A stretch of 64,000 nucleotides of DNA from Yponomeuta sedellus (GCA_934045075.1 OW203722.1:9269303-9333302); one strand, 5' to 3'. Counted from the stretch's first letter, positions 21,509-31,800 are shown. Made by a program: numbers and translations. Notes: generated by a model from the sequence alone, not told the origin.

Positions 21509-21556
21509 GCAAAACTTTGAATTGTGATTCTCAAGAATCACAATTCAAAGTTTTGC
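21509..21556 (+). repeat. 3' hairpin of the RTE element, 23-bp stem
   Basis: Arms 21,509-21,531 and 21,534-21,556 are perfect reverse complements with only two bases between. AACTT/AAGTT extend it beyond a 2-base mismatch. It lies 17 bases after the stop codon and before the AATAAA-like GGAATAAAAG and the (TTA)n tail, so it may be recognised by the element's reverse transcriptase (inference). Confidence 0.8.
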
Positions 21557-21590
21557 TCAAGTTTTTCGGAATAAAAGGGCTTATTATTAT

Positions 21591-21605
21591 TATATAAATA
21601 ACAAT
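21591..21605 (+). repeat. 15-bp target-site duplication, right
   Basis: The second copy of TATATAAATAACAAT follows the element's TTATTATTAT end and continues into the interrupted LINE. Confidence 0.85.
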
Positions 21606-21726
21606 ATACCTACATAAACAGTTACATACATAGTTATGATAAACTTACATAAATACGTTATAATAACAATCTACGCGATATAGAGACATACGGAAAAGAC
21701 AAAATGAAAAGGACAATGCACGAATA

Positions 21727-22201
21727 CTAAACTTGCAGGGACAGATAAAATTCCTTAACCTTGCTTTTAAAGACAGCTGAGGAAAGGGAGCGCCTTATTG
21801 ATACCGGAAGATCATTCCACAGCCGAGTGGCCGTTACGGTAAACGAGTCGCTGAAGAACCTCGTCGAGTGAGTTGGAGTCTTCAGCGACATATTCAGGTC
21901 AGACCTTAATGCCCGGCTGTGGGAATCACCGAGGTAGGTAAAGCGCTCTTTAAAATATGAAGGAGTGGCTGGATTGAACAGTATTGAGTAGAGAAAAGAG
22001 AGAATGTGAGCATTCCTACGAAAACGGATGGGAAGCCACTTGAGCTTAGCGCGGAATTCGGAGACGTGGTCATATTTGCGTAAACCAAATATGAATCTTA
22101 TCGCAAAGTTTTGGAGGCGCTCAAGTTTATTAAGTTGCTCTTCGGTGACATCAAGATAGCTGGCATCAGCGTAGTCGAGGAAGCAAAGCTGCGTATAGTA
22201 T
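21727..22201 (-). pseudogene. LINE reverse transcriptase, C-terminal end
   Basis: An uninterrupted frame of about 158 codons without its own start runs to a TAG at 21,727-21,729. Readable blocks are CFLDYADASYLDVTEEQLNK, IRFIFGLRKYDHVSEFRAKL, ERFTYLGDSHSRALRSDL, TRLWNDLPVSIRRSLSSAVF and ends KVKEFYLSLQV. This matches the thumb/C-terminal region of CR1/jockey-group LINE reverse transcriptases; the RLWNDLP block before the end is a hallmark. The catalytic palm is not present. Because it is 5'-truncated, it is a dead copy, although this part has no frame break. A second, more decayed copy of the same end is at 23,222-23,338. Confidence 0.8.
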
Positions 22202-22914
22202 CAATAGAATAACTTATTTATTTAAATACATACAAAATAACACATGAAATTAGGCAAGTGACGAGTTATTCGACACCAGAATTGATATACCTGACCATTT
22301 GCAAATTCCAGTTTACTTTCCTTCCTTCGGTTCCCTGTTGGCCGCAGTGTGTACGATAAACCCACTCTTGATATATATTTCAAAGCCCCCTCTGTGAAAC
22401 ATTCTTGGAAGCAAACAAACAGTACCAAATCCTTCCGCACAAGGATATAGACCGGTCTTTTATACATCCAACGTTAGAATAAAAAGTAAAGACTCCTGTC
22501 CAGAGAACAAATGTTGCGGAAGTGAGCTCTTCTCTGAGCTACGGATGGTGCGACACACGCTGGCCGAACATAAGCGAACATTACTACGAAGGAGACCAAC
22601 ATTTGAACAGTAAACAGGACTGTGAATAAGAAGTATATACCAGCTATAAGAACAAAATGTTTTAACAGCATGTACAGTCACTAGCACTAACATGTATGGT
22701 ATGCACTTCAGTACTATGTTAACATCAAAATAGTCAATTTGTCATACATCAGGCTAGAGGAGGTTAATGTGACAAGGTTCCAAGGTGTTTACATGTTAAT
22801 GCACGCGACTGTACTTAGTTTGTGGACCAGTTACAAACCTGACAAAAATTACTGCATTTTAAGTATGCTTCAGCTCATTTCATATCATATTTCATCAATC
22901 ACGCTGAAATCACT
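22202..22914. other. No gene seen
   Basis: Open frames of 60-86 codons at 22,222-22,999 lack recognisable features. A GC-richer patch at 22,500-22,600 (GAGCTCTTCTCTGAGCTACG) is unassigned. Confidence 0.4.
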
Positions 22915-23340
22915 GATATGCAGTACAATTTGTGGCCTTATTTCTTACAGCAATTTCTTTCATGAAACTCACGATGGAGAGTTGCTGATAGAAAAGTGAA
23001 ACGAATAGTTGGTGCAAATATGTATATTCATATAGATACTTATACTAAATAAAATTATACACTTAAATAAACTACTTCATATCATACGTATAGCAAATAT
23101 ACACACACATAAAGTTACATTAGTTACAATAAGGTTCTAGAATAGGACAAAAGGAATGACAGACCTACATTAGGGAAAACAATAACAAAACGTAACTATT
23201 GAATAACAAAAGTGATAGGTACAGATCATGAACCTGAAACAGACCATGAATTGCTTTTTAAAATAGCTGGGGAAGAAGAGCGCCTCATTGAAACTGGCAG
23301 ATCGTTCCACAGCGGGGCGGCCCTAACAGCCAATTTATTT
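22915..23340 (-). pseudogene. Second CR1/jockey-like LINE 3' end
   Basis: Minus-sense. 23,338 down to about 23,240 translates RAAPLWNDLPVSMRRSSSPA, the same end block as at 21,727-22,201, then stops. The untranslated part at 22,925-23,030 matches 20,041-20,130 (TGTGGCCTTATTTCTTACAG, ATAGTTGGTGCAAATAT). Strongly decayed. Confidence 0.65.
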
Positions 23341-23574
23341 TATTTTATTTTGGTTTATTAGGCATATTGTAAAACAGTTAACAATCTTAGTACAATATAA
23401 TTGTAGTTTAAACTAGTTTTATACTAGATTGACACCCAAAGTATACATACACGTTAAAATACATCTATGTTGGCCTTTTTGCATCTACTTAATGAGATGA
23501 TTTATACAGCGTCCAGTGGTATCTTCACTCACACTAGATGGGTGAAGGGACCACTCCGACGCTGTAGTGCCTGT
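23341..23574. repeat. AT-rich LINE tail remnant
   Basis: (TTTTA)n run at 23,336-23,360, then GGCATATTGTAAAACAGTTA, similar to reversed LINE ends. No coding sequence. Confidence 0.35.
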
Positions 23575-23865
23575 GTCATGGTTTTTATAGATGGTGTAGG
23601 CTTGCCCAGCACCTATACCGTCCTGACAGCCTAGTCGGCCTAGCCCACAGGAAAGACTAGTCAATACGTGCGGAGCCAACCAAGCTGCGGGTTTCCTCAC
23701 GTTGTTTTTCCTTCACCGTTAGCGTGTGGTATTGCGACTACAAATTCGCAAATGTACGTAACTTTGAAATTAAACAAAGTCATTGGTACATGCCCGCACT
23801 CGGGATCGAACCTGGGGCTCTCGCTTGCCAGTCTATGGTTCTACCCACTGAGCTACCACCGCTCC
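23575..23865 (-). repeat. tRNA-like SINE, minus-sense, near full length
   Basis: On minus: head GGTGGTAGCTCAGTGGGTAG (A-box), GGTTCGATCCC (B-box), GTACCAATGACTTTG, AAGTTACGTACATTTGCGAA, AAACAACGTGAGGAAACC, TCCTGTGGGCTAGGCCGACT. The pol III type 2 layout and several relatives here make this a tRNA-derived SINE. Confidence 0.7.
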
Positions 23866-23880
23866 TTATACAAAATACAT

Positions 23881-24182
23881 ACAGTCTATTTATTCTTACT
23901 TGTCCAATTTAGTAAACAAGATTATATAAAATACATACAGTCTATTTATTCTTACTTGTCCAATTTAGTAAACAAGATTCTAACCTTAAAATTGAGATTA
24001 GATGCCTAAACTAGACAATTTCTCGCAAATTCATGAACTATGTTTATAAAATTGGCAGCGTGTTATCTAAAAGAGTGTTCCAGGTTACTTCATTTATGGA
24101 AATATGGAAGTTTTGGACTAAAAGTCACAGTTTAAGGGTAGAATCTTGTTTACTAAATTGGACAAGTAAGAATAAATAGACT
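23881..24182. repeat. Duplicated 56-bp block with inverted third copy
   Basis: ACAGTCTATTTATTCTTACT begins at 23,881 and again at 23,937 (56-bp direct repeat). An inverted copy of the second block is at 24,131-24,182 and pairs with 23,939-23,990 with one mismatch over 52 bp. The ~140 bases between are AT-rich. It looks like a foldback/MITE with one end duplicated. Confidence 0.75.
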
Positions 24183-24396
24183 TTAGACAAACTAAATAAG
24201 GTAATCCTCATATTAAGGGACGACATAAACATTATATAAATAACAACAGAGGACCTTCCCCAACTTTGAACTACAAAACTGCTCTTTAAACATTTAATTT
24301 GAATTGCATTGAACAAAATTACTTAATCTAGTTCCCACTAGGCACTTTGTGACATTGAAACATAGATTAAATTAGTTACCAGAATGTAGTGTTAGT

Positions 24397-25370
24397 GTAT
24401 TATTTTTATTTATTTATTTGCAAGAAAAATAATTACATTACAGTTAAAACTATTGCGTAATTAATTGCATTAAACATTATAAGTATTACATTTAAAAATA
24501 ACAAAGAATTTGAACGTTAAAATATGCATATGTACAATTTACTTTACATTTAGTTATAAATTAAAATTAACACAAAAACCAAATTTAGCCGGTAATTAGG
24601 TATCACACAAAATTCAATGTTGTCACAAAAGTATCAATAAAATTAAACAATTAATTTGAAATTAAAATTGATACAAAAACAAAAATTAAACTACAATCCA
24701 TTCATATGTCAATAAAAAAAAACCATTAAAACGATAATTATCACAAAAAATTCAATTTTGTCACAAAAGTATCAATAAAATGTCAATCCAATTAGAGTAA
24801 TCTCACTCTTCACTTTCCTCACAAATCGCCAGACATTCCTTCTTAAGTTGACTCTCATGACTGCTAAGATATCGGCGTGGGGAGCCACCGCATGCAACTG
24901 GTTCAATCATGCAAGGGTGCGGTTCAGCGGGGACCAGCGGCGAGCGCTAGTACGAACTCGCTCCTCACTGAAAAGAGCCTTGAGCCATACCGAAAGCGGG
25001 TAGGCACGTTCAGCCAGAGTAGTCTCTCTAGTAGAGTTGGGCAGTCGATCTTCCCTCGCAGAATTTTAATAGCTATAAGTAACTGGTCTCTACTACGTCT
25101 CGTCTCCAAGGAATTAAAGCCTAGTGTTCCCAATAGGAATTTTGTGGGGTACATGAATGGGTAAACTCTATGCTTCGCCTTGTAGAGAGACCTTAAGAAC
25201 CTTTTTTGAACCTTTTCTAGCATAAGTTTATATTTGTCTTCATGCGGGTTCCAAACGGAAGCGCTAGCCTCAAGCTTGCTTCGTACAAGGGAAGTATAAA
25301 GCAATTGGGTAGTTTGAGGCCTACAGAATTCACGGGCATTTCTCGAAACATTATATGTGTAAGTATATAA
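24397..25370 (-). mobile_element. Truncated LINE with long AT-rich 3' region
   Basis: Minus-sense fragment: coding end 24,804-25,367, then 3' region to about 24,397, where the minus strand ends in AATAAATAAATAAAAAT. The 3' region contains a partial tandem duplication (TTGTCACAAAAGTATCAATA at about 24,625 and 24,757). Confidence 0.65.
24804..25367 (-). pseudogene. LINE reverse transcriptase C-terminal fragment
   Basis: The frame on minus reads SRNAREFCRPQTTQLL, YTSLVRSKLEASASVWNPHE, KVQKRFLRSLYKAKHRVYPF, LGTLGFNSLETRRSRDQLL and RGKIDCPTLLERLLWLNVP, as far as about 24,924. A frame shift follows, after which NQLHAVAPHADILAVMRVNL and RRNVWRFVRKVKSE finish at about 24,804. LVRSKLE and LETRRSRDQL are typical of the C-terminal part of jockey/CR1-group reverse transcriptases. 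The catalytic core is absent and the frame is broken, so it is inactive. A 381-bp sub-frame starting with ATG at 25,304 is only part of it. Confidence 0.75.
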
Positions 25371-25387
25371 TTAATGTGTAAGGTTCT

Positions 25388-25509
25388 CTTTTTCCTTTTT
25401 TTGCACGCCTGCCAAATTTTTGTTATACCTCCTGCGGTTGACTGGTAGAAAATGCTTATGGCATTAAGTTCGCCGCATTGTACGATTTTATGGTGCAGTA
25501 AAGTATTAA

Positions 25510-25549
<40 letters not shown>

Positions 25550-25550
25550 C
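25388..25550 (+). repeat. LINE 3' end with ATAA microsatellite
   Basis: TTTTGCACGCCTGCCAAAT, CCTCCTGCGGTTGACTGGTA, GCCGCATTGTACGATTTTAT, then GTAAAGTATTAATAAATAAA. (ATAA)n runs about 25,508-25,548. Same family as 6297-6418 and 10,293-10,440. Confidence 0.7.
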
Positions 25551-26884
25551 CTCGTCACAAGGGTAATTATAACTTTCTTCCAATTGTATATTCTGCCTTA
25601 GTGAAGCTTGCTTGCGTTTGTGGAATGCCACGTTTTTGTTTAGCAGCGTTTGCTCTTATATTCGTTTGGTGTATACCGACCACAAACGAAGGTTCTAGAG
25701 AGTATCCGAGAAAAATTGTGTTCATGAAGATCGCTCCAGTTAACGTTGAGCTAAATCTCTCACGACCCAGCACTGGCGACTGTACCGAGTAAACAAAGTC
25801 ACGTTTGAGACAGGATTTTTTAATATTTCACTGTAAACTCTGGATTGATATTAATGTACGTATATGTTTCAAACAAAGTGTCATGGAATTTATACCGTGA
25901 AAAATATATTAACTTACTTAAATTACAAAATAGAACCATAGGAATACTTTTTTTTTGATTCTACAACTCTCAAATAAATACGAATAATCGAGTTACTAAT
26001 AAGTTACCTTATAAGGAGACCCATAAAGATATCATTTTTCTACATTAGTCATGAATGAATTAATTAAAAGGTTTTATTCAAAGTAGCGCAGAAACTGCAG
26101 CTGAATGATCGTTTCAATTAAAAAAATATGTCATTTTGATTTTTTGCTAAAAAATAAAACTATAACCTTTTTTGTAACATGTGCGCATCAGTTATCACCA
26201 AAACTTACATGCGGGCATAAGTTATCAACAAAACTTACTTAAACTGAAATAAAAAGTATCCACCGAAATAATAAAAATCACACCGAAATTTAAATAAGGT
26301 ACACCACTGAAATGTTATGGCTGTGAACCGGAATGATGTAAGGCCACCGAAATCATAGATATAAGAACAACCGTGCCGCGTAGTTAGGGTTACGCACTGT
26401 GGTACGACTATTACTATAGCGTTACAGTAACATATCTAAATGAAAAAAAAAACGAACGAAGTTTTCTTGTGACTACATAGAATTGCGAGTGAACATTTTT
26501 AAGTGTGTCTGTTAATAGTCTCTTTTGTTTCTAAAGCCATATCTTGATACTGTGACATGTATTCTAGGACAAGGAGTTGAAATTTCATCATTTTCTGAAA
26601 ATTTCGTTTTCCTCGCGAGAATTCGAGTTTATTATCATGTTTTACGACTTTGACGGCTCTTTTTTCTACTCTTTGGTTACCTCTTTTCAAATTTATGTAA
26701 TTGCTTTGTAGTATGACACACCTTTTTTAAGCATTTCTTTTTGCTTAGAGACTTGTATTAATTTGTTTTGTAATTCTGTTGTTAGCTTAGATTTAGTTAT
26801 TTGATATTTTCGAAATTTTATTTTTCAGTCCTCGCTTGAATTTTACAGATATAATTGACTATGCTGGTGGGTGGAATTGGATCT
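25551..26884. other. No gene seen
   Basis: A pair of overlapping 63-68-codon frames at 25,567-25,792 has no domain. Bases 26,165-26,365 hold a run of loosely repeated CACCGAAAT phrases (26,260, 26,281, 26,303, 26,345) that may be a decayed tandem repeat. Confidence 0.4.
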
Positions 26885-26892
26885 AATAACGT

Positions 26893-27034
26893 CTAACCCC
26901 CAGTTCCTTGTACACTAACAATCTTTTAATCTACGGTTAACAGCTGTCAAATGTTTTTTTCGTATGCACTTTGACGAACTGACAGCTGTTAACAGTAGAT
27001 TTACGCCTTGTTAGTACATCAGACACCGGGGGTA
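26893..27034. mobile_element. ~142-bp MITE-like imperfect palindrome
   Basis: The left end TAACCCCCAGTTCCTTGTAC pairs with the right end GTACATCAGACACCGGGGGT. Inside, TTAACAGCTGTCA (about 26,938-26,950) pairs with TGACAGCTGTTAA (26,979-26,991), and CTAACAA pairs with TTGTTAG. The whole thing folds into one imperfect hairpin with a ~30-base loop. No protein coded. Confidence 0.65.
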
Positions 27035-27509
27035 AGTGAACCGTATCTCAAATTTCCCAAATTATTTCATGCAAATAATGTTCAATTACCGCTATTAAAG
27101 TTGTTCAAAATTCAAATGAACAATTTAAATGCATGTTAGAGATTTAAAAGGGCAGCCGTAATGGAAAAGTTAATTTTAATATCTCGTTGCAGCCACTATC
27201 TCGTTATCCGGGCTCTGTGCCGAGGAGCGCTGCATTCTCTGAAGGGATTTCCCTACTTAGCTAGGCTCTTGAGGCATTAAAGTATGGAGATGGTCTTCTT
27301 TGTTGAGTTTATATTTTGTTAACTACATGTTATGTTACCTATTATGTGAAGAAAAATGCCATATAATTTAGCATTCCTTGTTTGATTAGATGCTCGTAGC
27401 ATAATAATGTGTACTCTAATTTTAATTATAGGATTGCGCAGTTGACTTGCTTGAGCAAGTTTTGCTATATCTATCCGCTTGTAAAAAAAACGGTTTTTTA
27501 CCAAAAGTT
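27035..27509. other. No gene seen
   Basis: AT-rich; two 60-70-codon frames without recognisable features. Confidence 0.45.
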
Positions 27510-27600
27510 AAGATAAGAATATTCTTTATCATTTTATTTAAAGTACAATCCGCGGCCTTATTTCTAACAGTAATTTCTTCCAGACAATATTGCGTTAACT
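27510..27600 (-). repeat. LINE 3' end fragment
   Basis: TTAAGATAAGAATATTCTTT, then CGCGGCCTTATTTCTAACAG and TTTCTTCCAGACAA, as at 19,965-20,075. Confidence 0.6.
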
Positions 27601-27611
27601 ATAAAAAAAAA

Positions 27612-28015
27612 ATCGATATCAACCCTTGTATGTCCTCACTACTGGGGCACGGGTCTCTTCCTGCTTAGTAGAAGGTAGGTCATACTCTACCACGGGGGCC
27701 AAGTCCGGGTTGGTGGAGGGTCGTAAGACAGTGGCGGGCCATACTATCAAGAGCTATCAAGCCGCCCAAGGCATCAAGGCCTCAAGGCAATTCAAATAAC
27801 AGTCGGCACCGACGGCTTAGCGTGCCTCGCGAAGTACGGAAACCCTTGGAAAAAATGCCACTAGCGGTAGACACGGGACGGTAACCCATCCTGCACCTGA
27901 CCGCGCCTTCTTCTTCTTCAGGCTATATAAGTCCACTGCTGGACACTGACCGCGCCTGTTGTTGCTTAACTCAAGTGATTCCAATCACTGGGTTTGATTA
28001 GATGAGCGCGCTTCA
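27612..28015 (-). repeat. 5S-like SINE interrupted by LINE-tail piece
   Basis: Minus-sense copy from TCAACCCTTGTATGTCCTCA to GGTTTGATTAGATGAGCGCG. At 27,905-27,955 (TTCTTCTTCAGGCTATATAA, GTCCACTGCTGGACACTGAC) a LINE-end piece splits it, and GACCGCGCCT is repeated on either side (27,899 and 27,948), which looks like a target duplication. Confidence 0.7.
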
Positions 28016-28985
28016 AAAAAAAATTTAATTTGACGTAAATATGTAAGTACTTACTTATATTTTACTTAAAAATGATCTTTAAGTTATTATTATTATCGTA
28101 GCCTTGAGCGGCATCAAACATAAAATAAGCAATTTGGACATATTTTTGTAAATTAATTGGTAAAATTTTGACGAATTGTTATTAATGCCATAAAAAGTAC
28201 ACTCCTGTTACGGGTGTTACACGTGGCCTAATCTTACGCGCGAAATCCTGCCACAATCCAGACGTTTGCGACAGAAATGAGTATGTAATTTGACTAATTT
28301 GACAGTTGAACGATTTAAATCGTCCAGGATTTGGTGCGCATAATACCCGGTACGTAGCATTCGGTGCACGTTGCTACGGTTAAGCGAATGCAGCGTGACA
28401 TTATAGAAGAATTTTTGCTTGCCCCGTTCACCTGACGTCAAATCAGAGGTCGTCGGTTCGATTCCCGATACTATATTTCGAGGAATCTTATTGTAGAACT
28501 GTATACATGAACACCCATAAAGGGTGTATTATCTAAATTGTGGAAATGACAGTTTGTTTCTTCCTACAAACACTTCAGCTATCTACGTTTTCCTACCTCA
28601 ATGCAATTCATAGCGCTAACTATGCTAATCCTTCTTAAGCTATTATTTTCTTTTTTACGATTTTTACTTATTCCGGCCCCAGTACATTGCCAGATAATTA
28701 AAATGCTCGGACTGTTGGACATACTCCACAAAAATGGGCGACAAAAGAATAATAGATATTTTTTCTTCTTGAAATTCCATCCTGCAAATCATGGAATGAG
28801 ATCTTAATTTTGAGTGTTTTAATAAAATACTGTAAAATAAAGTAAAAAGTAACCTAAAAGTAAAATATATACATTTTTAAAACCGAAAAGAGTAAAACTA
28901 CTTACAAATTACTTTTAGGGAATGTCACGCGGACAGCGTTATCTGACTTTTGGGTCTTATGTGGCTTGGAGAGATTTATATGGTT
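28016..28985. other. No gene seen; isolated B-box-like motif
   Basis: GGTCGTCGGTTCGATTCCCG at 28,448-28,467 resembles a tRNA T-arm/B-box, but no A-box or cloverleaf partner is seen. Weak 60-75-codon frames only. Confidence 0.4.
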
Positions 28986-28991
28986 TGGTTT

Positions 28992-29065
28992 AAAAACAAT
29001 ATTAAAATTAAACAAATACTTAATAGCAATCTATTAAGTATTTGTTTAATTTTAATATTGTTTTT
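28992..29065. repeat. 35-bp perfect inverted repeat, 4-base loop
   Basis: Arms 28,992-29,026 and 29,031-29,065 are exact reverse complements around CAAT. AT-rich, no coding. It could be a very small MITE or a hairpin RNA source. Perfect pairing over 35 bp indicates recent origin. Confidence 0.85.
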
Positions 29066-29106
29066 GACATCATATATTTTTGTTGTACCTAATAATTTTG
29101 ACCATG

Positions 29107-29225
29107 GCCAAACCAACCCGGACTTGGCCCCCGTGGTGGAGTATGGCCTAACCTTCCTGCGATGCAGGAAGAGACCCGTGCCCCAGCAGTGGGGACATAC
29201 AAGGGTTGATAACGATAACGAATTT
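29107..29225 (+). repeat. 5S-like SINE, 3' half
   Basis: CCAACCCGGACTTGGCCCCC, CTTCCTGCGATGCAGGAAGA, GTGCCCCAGCAGTGGGGACA, ending GGGTTGATAACGATAACGA. The head is missing. Confidence 0.7.
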
Positions 29226-30300
29226 TGATCATGACAAAACCTGTGGGTGTCTTTTGTATTTTATATACACATTATTTTTTGTTTGTATTGTATTTTGTTT
29301 TATCATTTGTAAATAAAGATGTGACTATGGCCATTTACGTTCCAAGCCAGTTGTTTTTGAGTCGTTAGACAAATGATCTATAGTCCAATTGCCTTAAGCA
29401 ACTTACCAATATGTGTACGATAGTTAAAGACAAAAACGCAAGAAAGTTTTTTTCTTCCGTATTAACGAAAACATGAATAAATCTCATGTTAACCATATCA
29501 AATAAGTCATTAATAAGATAATTCATTAGAAGTTAACTATACAACAATGTTTAATTGCTCGTGGGGTAAAGAAATTCTTTTTATCTCCTTACTACTGAGA
29601 AATATCAAGAAGATTCGCCATTTTCTTTGTAGGTACTTACCTACTAGTCTTTTTTACACTTTTGCTTGTCAACGTAGATATGAGCCGTCTCTGCTCGCAG
29701 TATTATAACCAGTTTTATCTCTCGTACAGTTCTACAAAAAACTGTCTTTTTTACTTCATTTAATTTGTTTAGTTAATGTAGGTAAATCTATCGAAGAGAA
29801 CTAATTAGGTGATTTAGCTCAAGTGTTTTGTTTTAAGAATAAGGTAACAAGTGACTTAGATAGTTTTATAAACAAAGTAAACAATAATAATGCTTTGTAC
29901 AATCAACAGTTCATTAACCTTAAGCTTTTTTGCTGTAACATCGTCCGTAGCGGAACAGAACTAATAGAGTTCATAGAACACACTTTCATGCAGTCTTCAT
30001 GATTACTTACAGAGTAAGTTATGAATATAGGTACGACACAGCACTGAAACAAAAGTAAACGTGCGAGTTTAAAACCAAAAGAAAACCAATTGGGAAGTTC
30101 TACCAATTTGCCAGAATAAAGAAAGTTTCAATCAAAGTTGCCTGAAACACAAACTGAAAGAGTTTTCAGCGAGCGCACCTTGAGCAAACATCCCAATCCC
30201 AGTGAGGTCGGTAACTTTGGCCATAGAATGAAGTGGGTATTTTTTATGCAATCAATTTTATATTTTGTTTCATTTTATTTTATTAGTATTACTAACAACT
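29226..30300. other. No gene seen, AT-rich
   Basis: No long frame or recognised repeat apart from a 67-codon frame at 29,903-30,106 without features. Confidence 0.45.
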
Positions 30301-30302
30301 TA

Positions 30303-30490
30303 TAGATAGATAGATAGATAGATAGGTAGGTAGGTAGGTAGGTAGGTAGGTAGGTAGGTAGGTAGGTAGGTAGGTAGGTAGGTAGGTAGGTAGGTAGGTA
30401 AGTAGGTAGGTAGGTAGGTAGATAGGTAGGTAGGTAGGTAGGTAGGTAGGTTTTGGGTAGGTAGGTAGGTAGGTAGGTAGGTAGGTAGGT
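30303..30490 (+). repeat. GGTA tetranucleotide microsatellite
   Basis: About 188 bases of (GATA)n followed by (GGTA)n, with small interruptions at about 30,398, 30,420 and 30,451 (GTTTTGG). The minus strand is open through it and would read PTYL repeats, which is a by-product of the repeat. Confidence 0.95.
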
Positions 30491-30528
30491 ATAAACTCTT
30501 GCGTTATATTTTATATCCACAAGTAATC

Positions 30529-30584
30529 TGAGAGTTGGAGAGTGAAGTCGGTCAGACAGTCGGTTTTTCACTCTCCAACTCTCA
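30529..30584. repeat. 18-bp inverted repeat beside the microsatellite
   Basis: TGAGAGTTGGAGAGTGAA (30,529-30,546) and its exact reverse complement (30,567-30,584) around a 20-base loop in which GTCGGT occurs near both ends. Confidence 0.75.
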
Positions 30585-30599
30585 CAAAATTTTCGAAGA

Positions 30600-31110
30600 G
30601 AAAGAAAATGAAATTAAATATAATTTAAAAAAAAAACTACGATTGTATTTATTTGGAATCTTATATTCAATTTTAACTTCTTAGTCCATGGCTTCCGAAG
30701 AAGCCCACAAGCTCACTACTCGGCTGCCTTATTAATTATGTTGTAAATAGGTATACACAGTCCGACATAATTCAGTTGACATAATTTTAGATCTAACTGT
30801 ACCTGACCGTGACGTAAGTGTCTGAATGGTGGGAAAATTGGACACTGTATGCTTATGATATTACGGAAATTTCCGCTCGAACGTGAATGCTGGGAGGTTT
30901 TCCTCAGCGTTTTTCTCTGAAACTAGGGTTCAAATAGCGGATCAACCTTCTTTCTATTTTAGTTCCCAAGCCAGCCGTACTGAAACTAGTAAAATACCTC
31001 TCTAGTACCTCTAGCTCTCGGCCGTTAGGTACATCGAGTTACCTGTTAGCGATGCAATGTTATATTTTGTTATAATAATATATTTTATTTATATTCAGGT
31101 TTTTTTCAAA
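30600..31110. other. No gene seen
   Basis: AT-rich with nothing recognisable. Confidence 0.45.
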
Positions 31111-31114
31111 TAAA

Positions 31115-31255
31115 ATAGTAGTGGCGAGGAGCGCCGCGCCCGCACACTTCACAGGGGTACGGGGAAGGGGGGACGCGTATCGCCGCCATCGGCAGTTGAA
31201 AAAAGGTCCAACTCGAGCTCATACGTGCGCGCGCGGCACTTTGTCGCTACTACCT
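31115..31255. other. CpG- and GC-rich patch
   Basis: GCGAGGAGCGCCGCGCCCGC, ACGGGGAAGGGGGGACGCGT and GTGCGCGCGCGGCAC stand out from AT-rich surroundings. The ends (GTAGTGGCGAG at 31,121 and GTCGCTACTAC at 31,242) are near-inverted, so it could be a short GC-rich MITE as well as a promoter. No clear gene follows on either side. Confidence 0.4.
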
Positions 31256-31559
31256 TAAGAATTTTTCGTGTGTATCACTTCACGCCAGCAACAGTACCTA
31301 AAGGTCGAAAACACACCAATCGGACGCGATGCCTGTACGGTGACTTTGTAAATACAAGCTGGTATCGACTGTACATTACGAACGTTTTTGCAATAGGTCT
31401 TCTTTGCTTAGCAAAGGTTGTGCAGCTGCATGAATGACTAGCTCGCTAGTAGGTGTTTTAAATACAAAACACTAATTGGAAGTCCTTATTCTCGATACTA
31501 AAGAAACGGTTTTCAGTGTATAAATTTTTACGCCAAATCTTGTCTACCTCGTACTGCAG

Positions 31560-31800
31560 GGCACAGTCCTTCTCCCACAGAGAGAGAGTATGACTTGCTT
31601 AAATTACCCGTTCCAACCGCGGATCAACGAATTCAAGCATCAAGAGCACTTCAGATACTCTGATTTCCTCACGATATTTTCCTCGACACTAAGAAAGTGG
31701 TATTGGCACTACAAATTCGCAAATGTACGTAACTTACAAAATAAAGTGACTCAAACTTACCGGGATTCCCATTCACGACTTCTCGGATGTGACGACAGAG
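31560..31800 (-). repeat. SINE body fragment
   Basis: TCTGATTTCCTCACGATATT, GTGGTATTGGCACTACAAAT, TCGCAAATGTACGTAACTTA match the body of the copy at 23,575-23,865. The head is degraded. Confidence 0.55.

Larger units (their letters stand above)
20165..21590 (+). mobile_element. 5'-truncated RTE-type retrotransposon insertion
   Basis: The 1426-bp insertion starts inside the reverse transcriptase domain and includes the coding end, a short 3' region with a strong hairpin and a (TTA)n tail. A perfect 15-bp target duplication bounds it. The truncation at the 5' side, short 3' region and simple-repeat tail are normal for RTE-clade LINEs. The near-intact frame and exact duplication suggest a recent event. 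Confidence 0.9.
19965..22201 (-). mobile_element. CR1/jockey-like LINE 3' end, split by RTE
   Basis: Minus-sense element. Its 3' end is at 19,965 (reverse complement ends ATAAAGAATATTCTTATC, with AATAAA). The untranslated region continues to 20,149 and from 21,606 to 21,726, and the coding end is at 21,727-22,201. The 1.43 kb between belongs to a younger RTE insertion flanked by a 15-bp duplication. The 5' part beyond 22,201 is missing. Confidence 0.75.

Noticed and set aside
30275..30571. Minus-strand frame with PTYL repeats
   Set aside because: Direct translation of the (GGTA)n microsatellite.
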